DNA of 46,442 nucleotides from CALGTL01 sp963579135 (GCA_963579135.1 CAUZFB010000016.1:1-46442), one strand, 5' to 3'; numbered from the stretch's first letter, positions 16,962 to 24,759 are shown. A program made the numbers and translations. Notes: generated from the letters alone by a model not told the origin.

Positions 16962-18083
16962 CTACCCGGTGCTCAGCATCAGAACCCAGCCTGGCACGGC
17001 GTCGAAGCCAAGCGCGACGAGGCAGTTTTCCAGGCCTGGCACTTGGCGCTCACCTGCCCGCCCCATCACCTGCATCGCCCCTTCGCGCACATGGCCCATG
17101 CCATGAAGACGGCCCTCTCCCTGGCTGCCGCCAAACGTCGTCACAGGCAACTGCCCGCCAAGCTTGATCCGTCCGTTGCGGGTGAATTCATGGGCCTCGC
17201 CTTTGCCGCAGAAGCCCAATTTCTCCAGCCACATCCAGACCACGGGACTGAAACCGTCGTAGAGCTGGGCGGCTTGCACGTCATCTCTGCCGATGCCTGA
17301 CTCGTCGAAAATCGCTTCCCCGCGATCCCGCGTATTGGCGAAGCCCGACACGTATGCGGGCTTGTGAGGAAGGGCTCGAGCGCGCTCGGCAGTCGTCAAC
17401 ACGACGGCGCCTGCGCCAGTCACCGGGATGTCGTAGTCGTACAAGCACATCGGCTCATAGATCCAACGCGACGCCAGGTAGTCCTCAAGCGTTAACGGCT
17501 TGCCCTTCCAGTAGGCGTACTCGTTGAGCTGCGCGTGCTCGCGCAGTGTGCCAACAACATCGAACAGGTCCTCGCGCGTAGCCCCGTAATCGTGTATGTA
17601 CCGGGTCAGCCACATTGAGATCGAACCGATGCCGACTCCGTATGGCGATGTGAATTGCTCAGGACCGCCTGCCACTTCACGATCGGACGATGCGTAGCGC
17701 ACGCCTGGCCGGTCGTACATACCCCGAAGGCAAAGCACGTAGTCAGCTGTGCCCGTAACCAACGCCTGGATCCCAGCGACGATGCCGTCAGCTACCACGC
17801 CACGATTGGCGTCGGCCGCCCACTTGAGGTTGGTAAGGCCCAGCGCGCTCACCATGTAACGCTCGCTAATCTCGTCAACACCATCGAAATGCATCGCGGA
17901 AGCGTTTGGCGCCTTGGGCGTCCCGGAGTAGCCATCGATGTCTTTGGGGGTAAGCCCCGCATCCGCTATCGCAGCCATCGCCGCGTCCACCGCCACCGCT
18001 GCCAGGCTCTTCTCCGATTTGCGCAGCATCGGCGTATAGCCAACCCCCACGATGGCGGTGCTGTTTCTAAGCGAACGGTCCAT
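16962..18083 (-). CDS. Thiolase-like (SCP-x/Ltp2-type) protein lacking the nucleophilic Cys
   Basis: The 373-aa protein has the thiolase fold of the lipid-transfer/SCP-x group: 'AIVGVGYTP' at the start, 'CLYDYDIPVTGAGAVVLTTAERA' near 215-235, 'QLYDGFSPVVWMWLEKLGFC' and 'GRLHGMGHVREGAMQVMGRAGERQVP' near the end. Where thiolases carry the nucleophilic Cys (about residue 90), it reads 'NLKWAADANRG', with no Cys. In steroid side-chain catabolism, Cys-less members (Ltp2) act as retro-aldolases bound to a DUF35 partner. Here the DUF35 gene lies directly upstream with a TGATG junction, which supports the same kind of complex. Substrate unknown. Confidence 0.82.
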   Translation of the reverse strand: MDRSLRNSTAIVGVGYTPMLRKSEKSLAAVAVDAAMAAIADAGLTPKDIDGYSGTPKAPNASAMHFDGVDEISERYMVSALGLTNLKWAADANRGVVADGIVAGIQALVTGTADYVLCLRGMYDRPGVRYASSDREVAGGPEQFTSPYGVGIGSISMWLTRYIHDYGATREDLFDVVGTLREHAQLNEYAYWKGKPLTLEDYLASRWIYEPMCLYDYDIPVTGAGAVVLTTAERARALPHKPAYVSGFANTRDRGEAIFDESGIGRDDVQAAQLYDGFSPVVWMWLEKLGFCGKGEAHEFTRNGRIKLGGQLPVTTFGGSQGEGRLHGMGHVREGAMQVMGRAGERQVPGLENCLVALGFDAVPGWVLMLSTG

Positions 18084-18511
18084 CAGTTCACCTGCTCCGT
18101 CGGCTGGAACTGGGGCACCGAGATGCCGGCACCACGGTCTTCGAACGTGACTGAAACCGGCATGCCTATCACAGCGTCGGCGGGGTCGCAGCCGACGAGG
18201 TTGGCGGTCAGTCGAAGTCCCGGTTGCTCCTCAAGCTCGACCTGAGCTATGAGGTACGGGGGCTCGAAGCCGCGCATGTAGCTCTCGTGCATAACGGCGA
18301 AACTGTAAAGCGTACCCCGCCCGCTGACCTCCACCCACTCGAGAGGTGAGCCGAGGCAACCGGGGCAGCCTGGCCTCGGAGGAAAGACATACTGCCCACA
18401 ACTATCGCAGTGAGGAATCTTCAACGAGTGCTGTGACGCCGCATCCCAGTAGGGTTGGGTTTCGGCGTCGGGCACTGGCACTGGTTTGTTCGACGATTGA
18501 CTTGCCATCAT
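18083..18511 (-). CDS. Zn-ribbon/OB-fold (DUF35) protein, partner of the thiolase-like protein
   Basis: The 142-aa protein carries the rubredoxin-like zinc ribbon of DUF35 proteins: Cys35, Cys38, Cys49 and Cys52 in 'HCDSCGQ' and 'GCPGCLG'. An OB-fold follows, with 'GRGTLYSFAVMHESYMRGFEPPYLIAQVELEEQPGLRL'. DUF35 proteins act as partners that bind acyl-CoA or tune thiolases and Ltp-type aldolases. The gene abuts the amidohydrolase stop upstream and shares one base with the thiolase-like start downstream, so the three are almost certainly translated from one message. Confidence 0.9.
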   Translation of the reverse strand: MMASQSSNKPVPVPDAETQPYWDAASQHSLKIPHCDSCGQYVFPPRPGCPGCLGSPLEWVEVSGRGTLYSFAVMHESYMRGFEPPYLIAQVELEEQPGLRLTANLVGCDPADAVIGMPVSVTFEDRGAGISVPQFQPTEQVN

Positions 18512-19606
18512 CTAGAGCCCGTAGAACGCTTTGGGGTTGTCATAGAGAATCTTGTCGACTGCCGCATCGGCGATATCACCACTGTTCGCCCGCTGCCGGA
18601 GTAGCTTGTGGAACTCTAGCTCCTTCGCCTGGTCCTGGTGCGTGTAGTCGGAGCCAGCGAGCAGATTGTCCTCGCTGATGTAGTTCATCGCGTATGCCAG
18701 ATCCTCGTCAACCTGTACCGTGATGTAGATCCGGTTCGCCTTGAATATGTCTTCGGGCAAATCGAACGCCCTATCGCCGCCTATATTCGAATCCTTGCTG
18801 CGTGACAGGCGGCGCCGCAGGTCGTAGTCCACGAAAGGAACCCAGGACACGCCAGACTCGATGCACCCGAACCGAAGACGGGGGAAACGCTCCGGCACTC
18901 TGTGCAGGATGAGCGAGTAGATTCCATGGATAGCCGGCATCTTAAGCCGGATAAACGACCCGTAGGAAAGTTCACGAGCCGACGTGTGGTCCGGTGTGCC
19001 TGAACCGAGATGCATGCAGATTGGCATGTCCAGACGTTCGGCCTCTTCGTACAGCGGGTAGAAGTACGGATCGACACTCCACTTCCCCGCCTCGAGATCA
19101 CCCTTCTTAAGCACCCCGCACGCGCCATGATCTTTCGCGAACCGCAGTTCCTCCAGCGCCGCCTCCATGTTGCGAACCGGCGGAACGCATATCCACCGCA
19201 AACGGCCATGCGACTGGGCGCAGCGGTCGGCCATCCAACGGTTGTAGCTGCGCGTGATCACCAGTTCTGCCTCTGCGCTGTCGGCAGGCTCGACGAGGAA
19301 TAGCGATGGGTAGATGACCTGGGTCTGGATCCCTAATTCATCCATGTGCCGAAGGCGGGTCTCCACATTTAGCAACTCGCGGGCTTCCAGGGGCGTGCCG
19401 CTCGTGGCCTCTTCCCGAATCCGCCGATGCTTCCGCTTCCCGTCAACTAGCCAATAACGCACGGGGGGCCGGGTTGGGTCCGGGTTCGATGGATACTGCG
19501 TGGTGGGCTTCAGCGCCTCGTCTTCGGGGTGCACGAAATCCCAGGTCGCATCGGTCTCGTCCACATGCGTATCGCTGTCTATAACTCGTAGGTCGTCTGG
19601 CATCAT
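18512..19606 (-). CDS. Amidohydrolase (ACMSD-like metal-dependent hydrolase)
   Basis: The 364-aa TIM-barrel protein belongs to the amidohydrolase-2 family, which includes ACMSD and related aromatic-acid decarboxylases and hydrolases. The N-terminal metal site reads 'VIDSDTHVDE' (Asp12, His14), a later ligand His lies in 'DMPICMHLGSG', and the distal Asp is in 'LLAGSDYTHQD'. 'GCIESGVSWVPFVDYDLRRRL' is a common feature of environmental members. GGGAGAG precedes the double ATG. It heads the four-gene operon, so it may form or remove a carboxylate, or open a ring, before or after CoA chemistry. Confidence 0.85.
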   Translation of the reverse strand: MMPDDLRVIDSDTHVDETDATWDFVHPEDEALKPTTQYPSNPDPTRPPVRYWLVDGKRKHRRIREEATSGTPLEARELLNVETRLRHMDELGIQTQVIYPSLFLVEPADSAEAELVITRSYNRWMADRCAQSHGRLRWICVPPVRNMEAALEELRFAKDHGACGVLKKGDLEAGKWSVDPYFYPLYEEAERLDMPICMHLGSGTPDHTSARELSYGSFIRLKMPAIHGIYSLILHRVPERFPRLRFGCIESGVSWVPFVDYDLRRRLSRSKDSNIGGDRAFDLPEDIFKANRIYITVQVDEDLAYAMNYISEDNLLAGSDYTHQDQAKELEFHKLLRQRANSGDIADAAVDKILYDNPKAFYGL

Positions 19607-19937
19607 TCTCTCCCGGTGTGGGCAACTCCCAGTGCGGGCGCAGTATACCTAGCGCATATTCGCCGTGCCACGGCGGTTGACAGGTGAAAGTACCAGCATC
19701 GAGGTTGTACGGCACACTATTCGGGCGAGGCGGGTGAGACCAGCGCAAGGACTCCTTCTGTCAGCGCCCGTAAACAGAGACCACCTAACCGCAGACACGC
19801 GGCCTAATCGGTCATCCAGTCGTTTGCTGAGCGCCGGTCGGCTCCATCCAGTATCATCCATCCAATCGGTAACGAGATTGCATCGGGAATTTCAGTCATT
19901 TGAGCCCAAATGCGCAGTTCCCACTACATTCGGGTGG

Positions 19938-19961
19938 GGCACATTCTGGCCAGAATGTGCC
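19938..19961. promoter_or_regulatory. Perfect 24-bp palindrome, probable operator
   Basis: The two 12-base arms GGCACATTCTGG and CCAGAATGTGCC are exact reverse complements with no spacer. The centre coincides with the predicted -35 box of the lipoprotein gene, the usual place for a repressor dimer. No regulator gene lies next to it. Confidence 0.65.
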
Positions 19962-19975
19962 ATGCCATGTATATT
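19947..19975 (+). promoter_or_regulatory. Predicted sigma70-type promoter for lipoprotein gene
   Basis: TGGCCA (19947-19952, 4/6), a 17-bp spacer and TATATT (19970-19975, 5/6) give a start near 19982 and a leader of about 50 bases. The -35 is weak and lies inside the palindrome, so the promoter is likely regulated. Confidence 0.45.
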
Positions 19976-20033
19976 GCTCGGAAGCCTTGGCAACCCCAGG
20001 GCAAAACTCTGGTTTGAACTTTAGGATGAACTA

Positions 20034-21338
20034 ATGGCAATGAGATGGTCCGCCTGGTCCCGGGGGCTCGCCCTGGGAGTGATGATGGTGTTGGTGTTAG
20101 CAGCGTGTGGTGGGGACGACCCCACTGCAACGCCCGCGCCGACGAGCACCCCAACAGCAGTGCCGACGCCCACGGCGACGCTGGCACCTGGCGTACCGAC
20201 GCCGACGCCCGCACCGGCCACTCCGACGCCCCAAGCGACTCCGACGCCCGAAGCGACTCCGACGCCAGCGTTTGACGCGGCGGCCTACTTCAAAGGCAAG
20301 ACGATACGCATCGTCGCGAACTCAAACCCCGGCGGTGGCACCGACGCCCAAGGCCGCGTGATGTCAGCGTTCATGAGCAAGTGGATTCCCGGCAATCCGC
20401 GGATTGTGTTTAGCAACAATGGCAACAAGCCCTTGGAATACCTCTTCTCCGCCACCGAAGCACCAAAGGATGGCACGTACATCTCGTGGAACAGCACGGC
20501 GCAGTTGGCATACGGATTTGAAGAGGACACTAGGTTCATCAAGCGAAGTACGTTCCAATTCCTCGGATCGACCATCGACCCGACCCGTTCTTGGATGACG
20601 TACGACCCAGTTAAAAACCTCGGTGCCGATGCAGCAACGAAATGCCTCTGGGACTTCGCTGGTCAGGCCACCACCGGCGGCGGCAGGCATGGCGCTTTCT
20701 ATCTCGCTGATGAGATTTCCGACATCAGCGAGGGCAATCCGTTGTTCACCGCATGGGCCTACGCACTGGAGAAGCTCCGGGCTCCCTTCCGCTACTTCGC
20801 ATTCGACACTGTAGACACCAATGCGGTGCTGACGATGTGGGCCCGAGGCGACATCAACACGACTGTCCGTGGCAGCCTTTGGTACCGCTTCCCGATGGAG
20901 CAGCCGGATTGGCTTCCTAGTGGCATGATGCGCATATACGCGGGCATGGGCCCTGGCGAGCTGAAGGCGAACGATTGGGGTGAGCCTCACTGCGGCTCGG
21001 CTCTCGAACATTTCCCTGACGAGGAGTCTTTGGAGACTTACAAGTCGATCATGTTCCCGCCGCTGTACGTCAGCAAGTCGCTCTGGTCGCCGCCGGGTAC
21101 TCCCGACAACGTCGCAGATGCCCTCTCGACCGCTTTCCAGACGGCTTTCGAGCAAGATCCAAAGATGGTTCAGAAGTACGGCTCGATCGCAGGTGAGACA
21201 CCGCGCTTCACCGATCGTGCCTCCGGCACCGTGGCCACCGCCGAAAACGAGGCCAGATACGAAGCCTCGATCGCTATCACGGAGCGAGAGCACAAACGGA
21301 TCGTCGAGAAGTATTTCCCGCAGTACCTCGGAAAATAA
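20034..21338 (+). CDS. Lipoprotein, TctC/Bug-type (tripartite tricarboxylate) substrate-binding protein
   Basis: The 434-aa protein has a signal peptide with lipobox 'VLAAC' (lipid-modified Cys25), then a Thr/Pro-rich linker (about 29-79), then a periplasmic-binding domain. The domain starts 'FKGKTIRIVANSNPGGGTDAQGRVMSAFMSKWIPG', the typical opening of TctC/Bug proteins that capture carboxylates for TctAB permeases. The later part is more diverged than in classical Bug proteins. No TctA or TctB gene is in the window, so it is an orphan binding protein or works with a distant permease. AGGA lies upstream of the ATG; a second ATG at 20040 is possible. It is flanked by a palindromic operator and a hairpin. 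Confidence 0.82.
   Translation: MAMRWSAWSRGLALGVMMVLVLAACGGDDPTATPAPTSTPTAVPTPTATLAPGVPTPTPAPATPTPQATPTPEATPTPAFDAAAYFKGKTIRIVANSNPGGGTDAQGRVMSAFMSKWIPGNPRIVFSNNGNKPLEYLFSATEAPKDGTYISWNSTAQLAYGFEEDTRFIKRSTFQFLGSTIDPTRSWMTYDPVKNLGADAATKCLWDFAGQATTGGGRHGAFYLADEISDISEGNPLFTAWAYALEKLRAPFRYFAFDTVDTNAVLTMWARGDINTTVRGSLWYRFPMEQPDWLPSGMMRIYAGMGPGELKANDWGEPHCGSALEHFPDEESLETYKSIMFPPLYVSKSLWSPPGTPDNVADALSTAFQTAFEQDPKMVQKYGSIAGETPRFTDRASGTVATAENEARYEASIAITEREHKRIVEKYFPQYLGK
20219..20268. repeat. 18-bp tandem repeats encoding the Thr/Pro linker
   Basis: Units built on CCGACGCC-AAGCGACT recur with an 18-base period and encode ATPTPQ/ATPTPE. They lengthen the flexible linker between the lipid anchor and the binding domain. 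Copy number may vary between strains by slippage. Confidence 0.65.
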
Positions 21339-21779
21339 GCAGGTGTAGGTAGGAGGAGGGGAATGGCATGCCATTCCCCTCCTCAAGTTAAGGGGGCCAC
21401 CGTAAGAGGAATTGGCTCCTGGCGTGGCCTCTCGCAAAGCGCAGCCGATGCACTCCCGCCGTACCCATCGCGGCTTAAGAACTCGCCGGTAGCTTGACCC
21501 ATAGGGATCGACCGCGCGGCTGCAGGCAGGGGAACACCCCAAGGTGACGATAGACGAAGTCGTTACTAGGTCGGCGGCTTGCTATCCGTCCTGTGATTGG
21601 TGTCGACAAAGGGATGGGTGGGGCTGACTTGCCCTCTTTGAAGTAACGGGTGTTGAGGCCGTCACAGTCAGCAGTCACTGGTCGGTGCGTCGCATAGCCA
21701 ACAGCTTGACGCTCGGGTGTCAGATTCATACCCTGGGCGCGTCGTGCGAGTTCGTAACTCGCCGATTCTAGGAGACAAT
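21339..21779. other. Intergenic region between lipoprotein and 47-aa ORF
   Basis: The 441 bases begin with the 32-bp palindrome. Further on, a weak promoter (TTGACG at 21706, 17 bases, TACCCT at 21729) and a 7-bp hairpin GCGAGTT-CGT-AACTCGC (21746-21762) precede a strong ribosome site. An 84-codon open frame on the minus strand here has no ribosome site or recognisable domain, and I do not call it a gene. Confidence 0.45.
21353..21384 (+). terminator. Perfect 32-bp palindrome after the lipoprotein gene
   Basis: The arm GAGGAGGGGAATGGC is mirrored exactly around a central AT. As RNA it forms a stem of about 14 bp with a CATG loop. It begins 14 bases after the lipoprotein stop. No U-tract follows, so it is either a terminator with help or a 3'-end stabiliser. 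Confidence 0.65.
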
Positions 21780-21923
21780 ATGGCAGAAGCGATTCAAATC
21801 AGGGCCGACACGCACCCGCACGCGTGCCAGGGGTTGGACGCCAACGCAGCAGAAGTTTTTGATCGCGCGATGAACGCCCTCATGAAAGGCACTCGTTACG
21901 CGTTCTGTTGCGTCGCAGTGTGA
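21780..21923 (+). CDS. Possible 47-aa peptide of unknown function
   Basis: An ATG five bases after AGGAG (21770-21774) opens a 47-codon frame. The product starts MAEAIQIRADTHPHACQGL, has a helical middle (NAAEVFDRAMNALMKG) and ends in TRYAFCCVAV with two adjacent Cys. A 7-bp hairpin sits directly before the ribosome site. I recognise no family. A conserved-looking N-terminal part and a small Cys-containing tail are seen in some peptide precursors, but no modification enzyme or exporter lies nearby. It could be a real small protein or a chance frame; the ribosome site is the main support. Confidence 0.45.
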   Translation: MAEAIQIRADTHPHACQGLDANAAEVFDRAMNALMKGTRYAFCCVAV

Positions 21924-21973
21924 GCAACTTAGGGCGCAGACACCATTTTGTAGGCCATCAAGCGGAAAACAGC

Positions 21974-22050
21974 TGGTGGGCCGGACAGGACTCGAACCTG
22001 TGACCAGTCGATTATGAGTCGACGGCTCTAACCGTCTGAGCTACCGGCCC
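21974..22050 (-). tRNA. tRNA with CAU anticodon (Met, or Ile2 read by lysidine)
   Basis: The minus strand folds into a 77-base cloverleaf. The acceptor stem is GGGCCGG/CCGGCCC, the D arm holds AGCTCAGACGGTTAGAGC, the anticodon stem GTCGA/TCGAC encloses CTCATAA, the T arm is ACAGG-TTCGAGT-CCTGT, and CCA is encoded. The first acceptor pair is complementary, so it is not an initiator tRNA. CAU can belong to elongator Met or to Ile2 (lysidine-modified). Bases 4 and 5 are C-C paired to G-G, as in E. coli Ile2, which favours Ile2 weakly. Confidence 0.93.
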
Positions 22051-22111
22051 ACGCTAGCTACGGGGCTATTATCCCGCAAACTGATCAGGTATGTGCAATC
22101 GCAACCGGCGC

Positions 22112-23059
22112 CTAGTCTTCTTCGGGGCCAAGGTGCCGCAGTTCCGCGCCTACGCGGTCCGCCGTCACTCCCAATCCATCTAACAGCTGGCCCGCCACAT
22201 CCTCAGGGCTCTCAACCAGTGCTTGCAGCAGATGGCCGGTCCCCACCGTCCGTTGGCCGCTGGAACGCGCGATGCGTGCAGCACTCTCGATCACCCGCTG
22301 GCAGCGCCGCGTCATGCCCGTGCCACCCGTGAATAACGAACCACGACGAGCAACCACCCCTTCAAGCTGCGACTTGATACTCGAAGGCTCGCCGCCCAGG
22401 TTGATTAACACACGGGTCGCCTGGGATCGCGAATCGCGTAGCAAACCCAGAAGCAGATGCTCCGTGCCCATGTAGGCGTGCTCGAAGCGCTGAGCCTCCT
22501 CCTGCATGAACGACAATGCTCGCCATGCGTTCGGCGTGAAACGCCCCGGCAAACCTCGAACGGCGGTGGCAGAAACACGTGGTGTAGGCCGTGCCGACTC
22601 CAGCACCAACCTAGGAACTATGCGCCGCAGATCGAGCGACCCTAAGAAGAGTGCACCGAGCGCAACCCCCAGCACCGCCCTGCCTTCGATTGCAACCATC
22701 CATGACGGTAGCCCGAAGAACGCGTCGTGCCCTCCACGCTGAAGGGGAGTCAGCAGCAACGCGACCAGAGGCAGCGCCACCGCCAGGTAGACCAGCCACG
22801 CGAACTGCCGCGTGAAGTATTTCGCCTGCTTGATACCAATCAGAGTAACGGCACCTGACACGACAGCAGCCAGACCGGCTAGTACGGTCAGGATGAGCGC
22901 ATTAACGAAACTTACTCCGCTTGGAAGCGGCGGGCTCGCACCTAACAACAAGTTGTCAACGCGGTGCGTGAACCACGCCGTGGCAGCCACGACGGCCAAC
23001 ACGGTTATCGATATTAGCAGCGCGCCAACGCTCTGCCAGAAAAGGGACCGTTCTTGCAT
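22112..23059 (-). CDS. Membrane protein with C-terminal Clp N-domain, no ATPase
   Basis: The 315-aa protein has about four hydrophobic segments (near 9-30, 50-74, 84-103 and 119-141), then a soluble Clp_N double repeat (about 170-305). The repeat includes 'AWRALSFMQEEAQRFEHAYMGTEHLLLGLLRD' and 'RVIESAARIARSSGQRTVGTGHLLQALVESPEDVAGQLLDGLG', which match the substrate/adaptor-binding N-domain of ClpC. No Walker motifs follow, so it is not a ClpC chaperone. It may tether adaptors or substrates at the membrane or compete with ClpC. It is transcribed divergently from fumC. Confidence 0.85.
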   Translation of the reverse strand: MQERSLFWQSVGALLISITVLAVVAATAWFTHRVDNLLLGASPPLPSGVSFVNALILTVLAGLAAVVSGAVTLIGIKQAKYFTRQFAWLVYLAVALPLVALLLTPLQRGGHDAFFGLPSWMVAIEGRAVLGVALGALFLGSLDLRRIVPRLVLESARPTPRVSATAVRGLPGRFTPNAWRALSFMQEEAQRFEHAYMGTEHLLLGLLRDSRSQATRVLINLGGEPSSIKSQLEGVVARRGSLFTGGTGMTRRCQRVIESAARIARSSGQRTVGTGHLLQALVESPEDVAGQLLDGLGVTADRVGAELRHLGPEED

Positions 23060-23280
23060 ACAACACCGTCGGCTCGGGACTACCGAGGGGATTCAGCGAA
23101 TCTTAGCATCCGTCGCCGAGGCCAGGAATCGGCTTGCCCCGCACGTTTCCAGTATCTCAGTTCTCTCAATCCTGGACCGGCCTCTGCCACGCTGGAAGTT
23201 CCGGCCTCGCGGCGATACCATGACGAACTTGCGGCGCACCGCGTGAGGGACCGAATCGTAGGCGACAGAGAGGAACAAGG

Positions 23281-24690
23281 ATGACGCAGCAAGGCACTCG
23301 TATCGAAAAGGACACCATGGGAGAGATGGAGGTGCCCGTAGACGCCTATTGGGGCGCATCCACTCAGCGGGCCGTCCTCAACTTCCCGGTCAGCAATCTG
23401 CGTTACCCTCCGGACTTCCTCCACATCCTGGGACAGATCAAGCGAGCTGCTGCGCGTGCCAACACGGGTCTAGGGCTCCTCGACGCCAGGACCGCCGACG
23501 CAATCGTCAGCGCAGCCACGGAAGTCGTCGAGGGCAAGTGGGACGAGCATTTCGTCATCGATCTCTTCCAGACGGGTTCTGGCACATCCACCAACACCAA
23601 CGCCAACGAGATCATCGCCAAACGTGCGCGAGAGATCGCCGTGGGCGTCAACGTCCACCCCAACGACCACGTCAACATGGCGCAATCGTCCAACGACGTC
23701 ATTCCAACGGCCAGCCACCTAACGGTTGCACGCGTAATCAAGGACGACCTTCTCCCTGCCCTCACCCAAGCGCAGGCCACGCTTGAATCGAAGTCCAAAG
23801 ATTTCTGGGACATCATCAAGACGGGCCGCACCCATCTGCAGGACGCCACACCCATCAGGCTTGGCCAGGAGTTCGCGGGCTATGCCAGCCAACTCCAGCT
23901 CGCTCAAGAACGGCTGCGCCCCCACGTTGAAGCTCTTGCGGAGGTTGCGCTCGGCGGCACCGCAGTCGGGACCGGCATCAATGCTCATGAAGATTTCTCG
24001 GCACGCGCTTGCGAGATTCTCGCGGAAGAATTGGGGCTTCCCGTCCGGGAGACTGCCCACCACTTCCAAGCGCAGAACACCCAAGACACCATGCTGGCAG
24101 CGAGCGGCGCACTCCGCAGCGTAGCCGTCTCGCTCCAGAAAATCGGAAACGACCTTCGCTGGCTCGCATCAGGCCCGCGCGCGGGCCTGGGCGAGCTCGA
24201 ATTGCCGACAGTGCAGCCCGGCTCGTCCATCATGCCGGGTAAAGTGAACCCGGTCATTGCTGAATCAGTCGTGCAGGTGGTCTGCCAGGTCATCGGTAAC
24301 GACGCCGCCGTATCCGCCGCAGCCCAGGGTGGATACCTAGAGCTGAACACCTACTGGCCGGTGGCTGCGTATAACATCCACCAGTCAGCGGCGTTACTGG
24401 CATCAGCCACCAAGAACTTTGACATCCAGTGCCTCCAGGGCATCCAAGCAACGAGCAGGGGTCCGGAGATGGTCGAGCAAGGCTTGATGATGGCCACCGG
24501 TCTGACTCCCGCCATCGGCTACGACGAGGCCACCAGGATCGCGAAGGCCGCGGCCGCCAAGGGAGTCACAATTCGTGAGCTGGCGAAGGCCGAGACGGGG
24601 CTCACGGACGCACAGCTTGACATGCTTCTCGACCCCGCCCGGATGACCGCACCAGGCATTGCCGATGACGCCTTGGGCGGTGGCGGCTAG
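23281..24690 (+). CDS. fumC: Fumarate hydratase class II
   Basis: The 469-aa protein is full length. It shows the fumarase/aspartase superfamily blocks in order: 'GSGTSTNTNANEIIAKRA', 'HPNDHVNMAQSSNDVIPTASH', 'GRTHLQDATPIRLGQEF' and the catalytic signature 'GSSIMPGKVNPV'. Class II fumarase reversibly hydrates fumarate to malate in the TCA cycle without an iron-sulfur cluster. 'DRTHL' versus 'GRTHLQDA' and the 'MPGKVNP' loop favour fumarase over aspartase. The ATG directly follows GAGGAACAAGG. It stands alone in its transcript direction with the GyrI-like gene 69 bases downstream. Confidence 0.95.
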   Translation: MTQQGTRIEKDTMGEMEVPVDAYWGASTQRAVLNFPVSNLRYPPDFLHILGQIKRAAARANTGLGLLDARTADAIVSAATEVVEGKWDEHFVIDLFQTGSGTSTNTNANEIIAKRAREIAVGVNVHPNDHVNMAQSSNDVIPTASHLTVARVIKDDLLPALTQAQATLESKSKDFWDIIKTGRTHLQDATPIRLGQEFAGYASQLQLAQERLRPHVEALAEVALGGTAVGTGINAHEDFSARACEILAEELGLPVRETAHHFQAQNTQDTMLAASGALRSVAVSLQKIGNDLRWLASGPRAGLGELELPTVQPGSSIMPGKVNPVIAESVVQVVCQVIGNDAAVSAAAQGGYLELNTYWPVAAYNIHQSAALLASATKNFDIQCLQGIQATSRGPEMVEQGLMMATGLTPAIGYDEATRIAKAAAAKGVTIRELAKAETGLTDAQLDMLLDPARMTAPGIADDALGGGG

Positions 24691-24759
24691 CCCGTCGCTC
24701 CTGGAGTAGGATTACCGACGAGTGCGTAGCAACCACAGTGAATCGGACGGAGGTCAGTG

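Larger units (their letters stand above)
19607..20033. other. Intergenic region upstream of TTT-type lipoprotein gene
   Basis: The 427 bases separate divergent transcripts: the amidohydrolase operon to the left and the lipoprotein to the right. The right end holds a 24-bp perfect palindrome (19938-19961) and a promoter (19947-19975). The remaining 300 bases show no credible ribosome site, small gene or RNA fold. Confidence 0.5.

Noticed and set aside
21475..21729. 84-codon open frame on the minus strand in the gap after the lipoprotein gene
   Set aside because: No ribosome site, no recognisable domain and a composition rich in Arg/Pro/Ser, as expected of a shadow frame in GC-rich DNA.
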